Below, in pieces: positions 1 through 4,737 of a stretch of DNA of 6,629 bases (position 1 is its first letter; every line of letters starts with the position of its first letter). This DNA comes from Bacillota bacterium. GTDB taxonomy: Bacteria; Bacillota; Clostridia; Acetivibrionales; DSM-2933. Below the pieces are notes generated by a model. The model was not told where the DNA came from and did no database searches. It saw only the letters and a program-made list of their open reading frames with translations. Both the position numbers and the translations under genes were made by a program. Location of the stretch: NCBI GenBank assembly GCA_030705945.1, contig JAUZPS010000272.1:1-6629 (forward strand), written 5' to 3'.

Positions 1-420
1 GATGTGTTTAAAGGTATAATCGCATGCCTGTTAGGATATTTTTTGTTGGGTAATGACGGTCTTATGTCTGCTGGAATAGGAGCAATTATAGGTCATAACT
101 GGCCTTTGTATTTTAAATTTAAAGGTGGAAAAGGAGTTCTTACCAGCTTTGCTGTCGTGATTATGATCGACTGGAAAGTATCATTGATACTTTTGGCGGT
201 GTTTATAATTACAGTGGCTATTTCAAGGTATATATCACTAGGCTCTTTGTTAAGCGCTGTAGCTTTTCCTGTGGCCGCCTTTATACACAATGGGAATGAC
301 AAGTTGTACGTAACAATTGCTTTAATATTGGCTATTTTGGTTGTTATAAGGCATAGGACAAATATAAAAAGAATTTTTAACGGGTCTGAATCCAAGTTTG
401 GTAAGAAAAAAGCAGCGTAA
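1..420 (+). CDS. plsY: Glycerol-3-phosphate acyltransferase PlsY, C-terminal part
   Basis: This is the 3' part of an integral membrane enzyme that transfers an acyl group from acyl-phosphate to glycerol 3-phosphate, giving lysophosphatidic acid, the first acylation step of bacterial phospholipid synthesis. The reading frame is open from base 1, so the 5' end lies outside the window. The GTG at 4 is an internal Val codon, not a start. About 139 residues are visible, against roughly 190-200 in the family, so the N-terminal part with the glycine-rich GSGNxGATN-type motif is missing. Visible family signatures are GHNWPLYFKFKGGKGV (about residues 31-46), the ISRYISLGS segment after a hydrophobic helix, and the C-terminal RHRTNIKRIFNGSE stretch. 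Several hydrophobic segments alternate with these loops. The gene ends 44 bp before gpsA, whose product supplies the substrate, and no terminator lies between them. Identification is firm. Confidence 0.95.
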   Translation, partial: DVFKGIIACLLGYFLLGNDGLMSAGIGAIIGHNWPLYFKFKGGKGVLTSFAVVIMIDWKVSLILLAVFIITVAISRYISLGSLLSAVAFPVAAFIHNGNDKLYVTIALILAILVVIRHRTNIKRIFNGSESKFGKKKAA

Positions 421-453
421 GGATATTTGATAAATATACTGATATGCGATGTT

Positions 454-458
454 GGAGG
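454..458 (+). promoter_or_regulatory. Ribosome binding site that decides the gpsA start
   Basis: GGAGG lies 6 nt before the ATG at 465. It falls inside the longer reading frame that begins with the ATG at 444, which argues that 465 is the real start. Confidence 0.8.
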
Positions 459-464
459 CGCAAA

Positions 465-1463
465 ATGAGAAAGAAAATTTCTGTAATTGGAGCAGGAAGT
501 TGGGGAACAGCATTATCTGTATTGCTTGCTAAAAATGGACACAATGTTAGAATGTGGTCTTATGATAAAGATGAAGCTGACTCACTAAATATTCACAGAG
601 AGAATATGCTAAAACTTCCAGGTGTAAAATTACCTGAGGATGTTTATTGCACAAATGACATAGAGGAAGCGATGAAGGATAGCCAGGCAGTAATTATGGT
701 AGTTCCATCCCAAACTATGAGAGCCAATGCGAAAGAGATATCAAGATATACTAAAAAAGGACAAATTATTGTTACATGTTCAAAAGGTCTCGAGGAAGGG
801 TCTTTTTTAACTATGTCGGATATAATAAAAGAAGAGGTACCCGAAGCGAAAATTGTCGCATTATCAGGACCTAGTCATGCTGAAGAGGTCGGCAGAGAAA
901 TCCCTACCGCTGTTGTAGCTGCGTCATTGGATGAAAACGCTTCTTTGTTTGTACAGGATATATTCATGTCACCCATGTTCAGGGTATATAACAATTCAGA
1001 TATTATTGGCGTTGAGCTTGGCGGAGCGATAAAGAATGTCATTGCATTGTGCGCTGGAATTTCTGACGGACTTGGTTTTGGAGACAACACAAAGGCTGCT
1101 CTTATGACTCGAGGAATAGCTGAAATGTCAAGACTAGGCGAATTAATGGGAGCAAAGGCTAAGACTTTTTCCGGCCTTGCCGGCATAGGCGATCTCATTG
1201 TAACTTGCACCAGTATGCACAGCAGAAACAGAAGAGCAGGGATATTGATTGGAAACGGCAAAAGTTTAGAGGAAGCGCTTTCTGAAGTTAAAATGGTAGT
1301 CGAAGGCGTGACAACAACAAAAGCGGCGTACCACCTAGCAAAAAAATTGGATGTAGAGATGCCTATAACAACTCAGGCGCGCGAAGTTTTATTCAATGGC
1401 AAAAATGCAAAGAAAGCTGTAGTTGACCTTATGATGAGAGACAAGAAATATGAAACCATGTAA
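465..1463 (+). CDS. gpsA: NAD(P)+-dependent glycerol-3-phosphate dehydrogenase GpsA
   Basis: This cytosolic enzyme reduces dihydroxyacetone phosphate to sn-glycerol 3-phosphate, the backbone of phospholipids and the substrate of the upstream PlsY. The start at 465 is chosen because GGAGG at 454-458 sits 6 nt before it. An in-frame ATG at 444 has no good ribosome site and would add seven residues absent from the usual GpsA N-terminus. From 465 the protein is 332 residues, normal for the family. An N-terminal Rossmann fold has GAGSWG at residues 9-14. SKG follows at 107-109 and SGPSHAEEV at 135-142. The helical C-terminal domain has GGAIKN with the expected catalytic Lys at 190, then NTKAALMTRG (208-217), GLAGIGDLIVTCTS (237-250), SRNRRAG (253-259) and EGVTTTKA (280-287). 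No key residue is missing. It probably forms an operon with plsY. Confidence 0.97.
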   Translation: MRKKISVIGAGSWGTALSVLLAKNGHNVRMWSYDKDEADSLNIHRENMLKLPGVKLPEDVYCTNDIEEAMKDSQAVIMVVPSQTMRANAKEISRYTKKGQIIVTCSKGLEEGSFLTMSDIIKEEVPEAKIVALSGPSHAEEVGREIPTAVVAASLDENASLFVQDIFMSPMFRVYNNSDIIGVELGGAIKNVIALCAGISDGLGFGDNTKAALMTRGIAEMSRLGELMGAKAKTFSGLAGIGDLIVTCTSMHSRNRRAGILIGNGKSLEEALSEVKMVVEGVTTTKAAYHLAKKLDVEMPITTQAREVLFNGKNAKKAVVDLMMRDKKYETM

Positions 1464-1482
1464 AAATAGAATACTAGCGCTT

Positions 1483-1500
1483 ATTAACAGATCTGTTAAT
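1483..1500. repeat. Perfect 18-bp palindrome downstream of gpsA
   Basis: ATTAACAGATCTGTTAAT equals its own reverse complement and begins 20 bp after the gpsA stop. As RNA it could form a 7-bp AT-rich stem with a GATC loop, followed by TTTAAAAATAATTT. That makes it at best a weak terminator because it lacks a GC-rich stem and a clean T-run. As DNA it has the symmetry expected of a dimeric repressor operator. Neither role is proven. It sits about 70 bp before the possible promoter of the next gene. Confidence 0.6.
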
Positions 1501-1528
1501 TTAAAAATAATTTAAATAGTTTTATAAA

Positions 1529-1562
1529 ATTTTTAAAATTGCTTTAATTTCAATTTAAAAAT
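1529..1562. repeat. AT-rich imperfect inverted repeat upstream of the 1651 gene
   Basis: The arms ATTTTTAAAATTG (1529-1541) and CAATTTAAAAAT (1551-1562) are complementary over 12 pairs with one bulged base and a 9-nt loop. The right arm is part of a 12-bp direct repeat, AATTTAAAAATA, at 1498-1509 and 1552-1563. The base composition is nearly all A and T, so chance symmetry is fairly likely, and a curved or UP-like promoter element is an alternative reading. Confidence 0.4.
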
Positions 1563-1574
1563 ACAAATTATAAT
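1547..1574 (+). promoter_or_regulatory. Possible promoter of the 1651 gene
   Basis: A perfect -10 hexamer TATAAT lies at 1569-1574 with a poor -35 (ATTTCA, 1547-1552) at 16 bp. Transcription would begin near 1581, about 70 nt before the ATG. The -10 overlaps the left arm (1572-1580) of the hairpin that can cover the ribosome site, so transcripts from this promoter would lack that arm. TATAAT is expected by chance in such AT-rich DNA, so confidence is low. Confidence 0.35.
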
Positions 1575-1646
1575 GACCTCATAGTAATTAATTCGAACTT
1601 CAAACATTTTTATGGTTCGGATCAACAAAAAAATAAGGAGGTCATT
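1572..1646 (+). promoter_or_regulatory. Nested leader hairpin able to mask the Shine-Dalgarno site
   Basis: AATGACCTC (1572-1580) is the exact reverse complement of GAGGTCATT (1638-1646), and the right arm contains most of the AAGGAGGT ribosome site (1635-1642) of the gene at 1651. Inside it, ATTCGAAC (1591-1598) pairs with GTTCGGAT (1615-1622) over 8 bp with one G-U pair and a 16-nt loop. The two stems are separated by an asymmetric internal loop of 10 and 15 nt. If transcribed in full, the structure would compete with ribosome binding. The 9-bp match is perfect and lands on the ribosome site, which favours function, but no stability calculation was possible. Confidence 0.5.
1635..1642 (+). 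promoter_or_regulatory. Full-consensus ribosome binding site of the 1651 gene
   Basis: AAGGAGGT, 8 nt before the ATG at 1651, is a full-strength Shine-Dalgarno site. It settles the start at 1651 rather than the in-frame ATG at 1612, which lacks one. It is also the target of the complementary arm at 1572-1580. Confidence 0.85.
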
Positions 1647-1650
1647 TTTT

Positions 1651-2388
1651 ATGAACAAGATTAAAGTATTGTATGATGTAGTATCGGTTTTGAAAAATAA
1701 GGAAGTGATAAAAGGAGCGGTTAAGGTTAACGGTACAAAGGATAAGAAGAATTTCCTGAGCTTTACGAATGAATTTGAGAAGAACACGGTAACAGGGTTA
1801 ACAAAGGCAAAAATAAGTTCCGAGATTGATTGTGACGGTAAAAAAGTAAAGCATGAAAGTACTACAGAATTTAATTGTACCTGCGATGATGGAAGACTGA
1901 AACATGGATTATTTATGAAATTTCATGGAGGGCATGGGTTCCATGAAGGCAGGTCAGAGATGTTAAAAAGACATGCGGAGTTTAGGAATAGAAGCTTTAA
2001 GGATAAGTTGGACGGCATATCAACTTTTCTGGGGATATTAAGCAATATAAAGCTTGTAGAAAATGCTGATAATTCAAGTGAAGTTTCATTCAATTCACAG
2101 GATATTCCGGAAGAATTGAAGAAAAAGATCATCGACAAACATAGCCAAATGCATCAACAAATGCGTGAAATGCATGGGGGCTTTTGTGAAGATGATTCTA
2201 ATAATAACCATCATAAATTCTTCAAAGAACTGCATGAACTTAAAGAAAAAAGTTTTGTGTTTAACATGAAAATCAATGAAAATAGGGAGATTGAGTCAGT
2301 TAACATAATCGTAAAGGGAAACCAGAATGAAGCTGCTGACAGAGTTGAAGATTTTGAGTTGGACGCGGAAATTATTTTTGAAAATTAG
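1651..2388 (+). CDS. His-rich cytosolic protein of unknown function
   Basis: The function is not recognised. The product is 245 residues, highly charged, with no signal peptide or membrane segment. The first 75 residues look like alternating beta strands of a compact domain. The middle is rich in His: FHGGHGFHEG at 91-100, MHQQMREMHGG at 167-177 and a HH pair at 187-188. In total there are 12 His and 4 Cys, including a Cys-Thr-Cys at 76-78, so metal binding is a reasonable but untested guess. Residues 152-200 are probably helical. The C-terminus (201-245) returns to strand-like, acidic sequence ending near EDFELDAEIIFEN. The gene is monocistronic by position, with its own structured leader upstream and a terminator downstream. 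The start at 1651 follows from the strong AAGGAGGT. Codon use matches the neighbours and the frame is intact, so it is very likely a real protein. Confidence 0.85.
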   Translation: MNKIKVLYDVVSVLKNKEVIKGAVKVNGTKDKKNFLSFTNEFEKNTVTGLTKAKISSEIDCDGKKVKHESTTEFNCTCDDGRLKHGLFMKFHGGHGFHEGRSEMLKRHAEFRNRSFKDKLDGISTFLGILSNIKLVENADNSSEVSFNSQDIPEELKKKIIDKHSQMHQQMREMHGGFCEDDSNNNHHKFFKELHELKEKSFVFNMKINENREIESVNIIVKGNQNEAADRVEDFELDAEIIFEN

Positions 2389-2414
2389 GTATAAGTTTAC
2401 TTAATATATATAAA

Positions 2415-2498
2415 AATAGGCGCGAAAAAGATTTTGCATAAACTTATGTAGTTAAAATTTTTATTTGTCCTATCGATCAGAAACTTTCGCAACTTAAG
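2415..2498 (-). repeat. Diverged copy of the 85-bp palindromic element (left copy)
   Basis: This stretch matches the reverse complement of the element at 6439-6523. GCGAAAAAGATTTT (2422-2435) is the exact complement of 6503-6516, and TTTCGCAACTTA (2485-2496) is the exact complement of 6440-6451. The two matching blocks are almost equally spaced in both copies, and the middle shows patchy similarity (for example ATGTAGTTAA here against ATGCAGTTAA there). The right terminus is well kept but the left is degraded, so the terminal inverted repeat is imperfect here. It lies 27 bp after the stop of the unknown gene. The outer boundaries are approximate. Confidence 0.6.
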
Positions 2499-2556
2499 GA
2501 TAAATGATATATGTGGTAATAATGGGATATTAATAAAAATGTTTCTTCAATAAAAT

Positions 2557-2609
2557 TGCATAATACAAAGAACACTTTAGATACCAGAGGAGTGTTCTTT
2601 TTTTATGCA
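2557..2609 (+). terminator. Intrinsic terminator inside a longer inverted repeat
   Basis: AAAGAACACT (2567-2576) pairs perfectly with AGTGTTCTTT (2591-2600) around a 14-nt loop, and a run of seven T (2598-2604) follows, a canonical Rho-independent terminator for the gene ending at 2388. Flanking it, TGCATAA (2557-2563) and TTATGCA (2603-2609) are also exact complements, so the whole unit is a 17-bp hyphenated inverted repeat. Confidence 0.85.
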
Positions 2610-2630
2610 TTTATAACCTATCAGCTTATT

Positions 2631-2659
2631 TTGATAACAAAGGTAAAGTTTTATATAAG
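2631..2659 (+). promoter_or_regulatory. Possible secondary promoter
   Basis: TTGATA (2631-2636) and TATAAG (2654-2659) each match the sigma-A consensus at 5 of 6 bases with 17-bp spacing. It lies just after the terminator and about 100 bp before the stronger promoter. Chance occurrence is possible in AT-rich DNA. Confidence 0.3.
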
Positions 2660-2760
2660 TTCGTTTTAAAGGGCCTTTTTCGGCTATTCAGCGTATCTAA
2701 TAGAATAATTCCACATTTGAATGTCTTTATGAAATCGTACAGAAGGCATTAGAACTATAT

Positions 2761-2788
2761 TTGACAGAAGGTTAAATTGTGATATAAT
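2761..2788 (+). promoter_or_regulatory. Near-consensus sigma-A promoter of the signalling operon
   Basis: A perfect -35 TTGACA (2761-2766) and a perfect -10 TATAAT (2783-2788) are separated by 16 bp, and the -10 carries the extended TG motif (2780-2781). Transcription should begin near 2795 and read into the gene at 3038. Matching both hexamers plus an extended -10 is unlikely by chance. It implies strong basal transcription unless a repressor acts. Confidence 0.75.
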
Positions 2789-3037
2789 AATTTTAAATAA
2801 AAGGTAGTAAATCATACTTTTCAAAAGATTATAATTTTCATTAAATTGGAGATTAGTAAATCCTAAGAATCTATATTTTGTCATTTTTTTATATCATTTG
2901 GTTTTCTAGTTGTCTTGAGTTTAATTTAGGTAGAATAAATTCTTTGATTAATATAATATTTAAAAAGGTCAATCCGTATAATAATTATTCAATAGAAAAC
3001 ATAGTATTTTTTTATTAAATTCTAGAGGGTGAATTAA
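2789..3037 (+). other. Long AT-rich leader of the signalling operon, no gene seen
   Basis: About 240 nt separate the predicted transcription start from the first start codon. No convincing open frame with a ribosome site occurs on either strand, and I recognise no riboswitch class. The stretch contains a direct repeat TAGTAAATC (2805-2813 and 2854-2862), a sequence 13/15 similar to the CodY consensus (2833-2847), and a second TATAAT (2977-2982) without a matching -35. The ribosome site GAGGGTGA (3025-3032) closes it. Confidence 0.5.
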
Positions 3038-3886
3038 ATGTCGGAAAAAGTATTGATTATCAGTCTGATGAAAAGCGATGTAATACTTTTGATTGATACT
3101 CTCAAATATGAAGGGTTTGATGTTCAATCAACTTCAGATTCTGCAAATGCTTTAAATACGGTTTTGTCTTATGAGCCGGACTTAGTTTTGATAGATATTA
3201 TGCTTCCTATGTTCAGTGGTTTTGAATTATGTAAAATAATTAAAAATAATAAATATACTAAGACTTTACCAGTTATTATTTTTTCCAAAAAAAATGATAG
3301 CTATGAAATTAAACGAAGTTTTGAGGCAGGCGCATCCGATTTTGTCAAGGAACCTTTTAATGAAGGTGAAGTAATATTAAGGATACGAAAAGCAATTAAA
3401 GACAACCAGACAATAAAAGCATTGGCCGAAAGGCTTGATAATGAGCAATTGAGTAAATTTGACAATGTAATTTATCCAAGAAATATTTTGGACTCATTTT
3501 TAAATAAGGAAATTCAAAAGAATTTAAGAAAAGGATCAGATTTGACCTTTTTAATAGTTGATGTGCAATGGGATATTAAAGAAGATGCAAAAGCTTCGTG
3601 TATGAAAGATATTGGCAATCAAATAATAAAATCTTTAAGGGAATACGATATAATTTCAAAGTACAATGACAACAAATATGGAATTTTACTTCAGGATACC
3701 AGTTCTAAGGAACATGAATTAATTCGCGGCAGACTTTTAGATAGTATTGAAAAAATTGTGGAAAATGTTAAGAATAAGCCAAGGATTAACATAGCGGCTT
3801 ATTCCAATTCGGTAAATGAAAGTATAACGCCTGAGGCTATTTACGGCTTTACCGAAAGAGCTTTAGCTAAAGATATAGAGCTCTAA
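3038..3886 (+). CDS. Atypical response regulator with degenerate GGDEF-like domain
   Basis: The 282-residue protein has an N-terminal receiver domain (about 1-120) and a C-terminal GGDEF-like domain (about 140-280). In the receiver the acceptor Asp53 lies in LVLIDIMLP, Ser83 takes the Thr/Ser switch position, and Lys104 with Pro106 forms the KEP motif. The two acidic residues that bind Mg2+ after the first strand are absent: LIISLM (6-11) stands where LIVDDD is usual. The second domain follows the diguanylate cyclase pattern (FDNVIYPRN at 141-149, TFLIVDV at 170-176, YDIISKY at 203-209), but GGDEF is replaced by NDNKY (210-214), so c-di-GMP synthesis is not expected. It may work as a ligand- or protein-binding module. 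It has no DNA-binding domain, so its output probably passes to a partner. It is the first gene of a three-gene operon, starting at ATG 3038 behind GAGGGTGA, with 31 bp to the next gene. Confidence 0.85.
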   Translation: MSEKVLIISLMKSDVILLIDTLKYEGFDVQSTSDSANALNTVLSYEPDLVLIDIMLPMFSGFELCKIIKNNKYTKTLPVIIFSKKNDSYEIKRSFEAGASDFVKEPFNEGEVILRIRKAIKDNQTIKALAERLDNEQLSKFDNVIYPRNILDSFLNKEIQKNLRKGSDLTFLIVDVQWDIKEDAKASCMKDIGNQIIKSLREYDIISKYNDNKYGILLQDTSSKEHELIRGRLLDSIEKIVENVKNKPRINIAAYSNSVNESITPEAIYGFTERALAKDIEL

Positions 3887-3917
3887 CTTTTATATAATAA
3901 TAGTTAAAGGTGATTAC

Positions 3918-4670
3918 ATGATAAAACAATCAGATTTAGAAGAAATAATTAATTTGATTCCTATTCCAATGCTAATTCTTACTTATGATGATCTTAATAT
4001 TATTAAAGCTAACAAATCTTTTATTGATTGGTCTGGAATCAATATTGATAAATATTACGGCAGGTATGCCGGCGCATTAGAAATTTGGCTGATACCAGAA
4101 GCGTGGGACTATTTTTTAGATAACCTTAGAAAGACTTATGAAGCGCTTGCGTATGAATTAAAATTAACTACAAGTGATGGAAAGATACACTTTTGTAATC
4201 TGATTAACAAGGTTTATGAAGTAGATGGAATTAAATACTTGCTTATTGTTATGGAAGATATAACCAGAACGAAACAGGTAGAAATAGAAAAAGAGATGCT
4301 TTATTATGAAACTCAAGAAACATTAATAAATATGACAAAGGATATAGAATTTCTTACTGATATGATAATCAGGGAGAGAATTAATAATAAAAATGCTATT
4401 ATTGTTGACAGTAAAGGTGATTTACCCGTTACAGTTAAACAGGAAGGGAAAAAGCAGATAAATATAAACGGTTATGTTATAGAATTAAATAGAAAAGAAC
4501 TAAATATAATTGGGATGATTGTCGAGGGAAAGACCACCGCCCAAATAGCGTCAGAATTATTTTTAGCAGAGGGGAGTATCAGAAACATAATTACAGAAAT
4601 CATATCAAAGCTAATGCTTAAAGATAAGACGCAACTAGCTGTATTTGCCATAAAAAACGGAATCGTGTAG
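3918..4670 (+). CDS. PAS-LuxR family transcriptional regulator
   Basis: This 250-residue protein is a one-component style regulator. A PAS sensor domain covers about 5-118, from EEIINLIPIPMLILTYDD to the closing LLIVMEDITRTKQ. A helical, probably coiled-coil linker (118-155) follows, then a LuxR-type helix-turn-helix at about 188-250. That part follows the family pattern: LNRKELNIIGMIVEGKTTAQ (190-209), IASELFLAEGSIRN (210-223, entering the recognition helix), then IITEIISKLMLKDKTQL and a final AIKNGIV. There is no receiver domain, unlike NarL/FixJ partners of HisKA_3 kinases, so it must be controlled through its PAS domain or by protein contact. It lies between the receiver gene (31 bp upstream) and the kinase-like gene (67 bp downstream) and is the only DNA-binding protein of the cassette, hence the likely output. 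The start at 3918 has AAAGGTGA at 3906-3913. The PAS ligand is unknown. Confidence 0.88.
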   Translation: MIKQSDLEEIINLIPIPMLILTYDDLNIIKANKSFIDWSGINIDKYYGRYAGALEIWLIPEAWDYFLDNLRKTYEALAYELKLTTSDGKIHFCNLINKVYEVDGIKYLLIVMEDITRTKQVEIEKEMLYYETQETLINMTKDIEFLTDMIIRERINNKNAIIVDSKGDLPVTVKQEGKKQININGYVIELNRKELNIIGMIVEGKTTAQIASELFLAEGSIRNIITEIISKLMLKDKTQLAVFAIKNGIV

Positions 4671-4737
4671 TTTGCTTAGGAATGTTGAAAAAATAACTTC
4701 CGATAAAATCTTCGCTCTATAGATAGGACACAGATTG

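Noticed and set aside
4..6. GTG as a start codon for the first gene
   Set aside because: It would give a PlsY without its N-terminal motif. The frame is open to the window edge, so the gene is cut by the window rather than truncated.
444..464. Upstream ATG as gpsA start
   Set aside because: No suitable ribosome site precedes it, and GGAGG lies within this stretch ideally placed for the ATG at 465.
875..1261. Minus-strand open frame of 128 codons
   Set aside because: It lies wholly within gpsA, antisense, with no recognisable protein features or ribosome site.
1612..1650. Upstream ATG for the unknown gene
   Set aside because: It lacks a Shine-Dalgarno site, while AAGGAGGT is ideally placed for the ATG at 1651.
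2391..2447. ATAAGTTTA and TAAACTTAT as a terminator for the unknown gene
   Set aside because: The arms are AT-rich, 39 nt apart and lack a following T-run. The hairpin at 2567-2604 is a far better terminator.
2667..2690. GGGCC-TTTTT-CGGCT as a terminator or riboswitch expression platform
   Set aside because: The stem is only about 4 bp and no aptamer-like sequence precedes it.
2684..2884. Minus-strand open frame of 66 codons, considered as a transposase remnant
   Set aside because: I saw no recognisable transposase motif, and the frame overlaps the strong plus-strand promoter.
2944..2982. TTGATT with TATAAT as a gene-proximal promoter for the signalling operon
   Set aside because: The spacing is 27 bp, too long for sigma-A, and no acceptable -35 lies at 16-18 bp.
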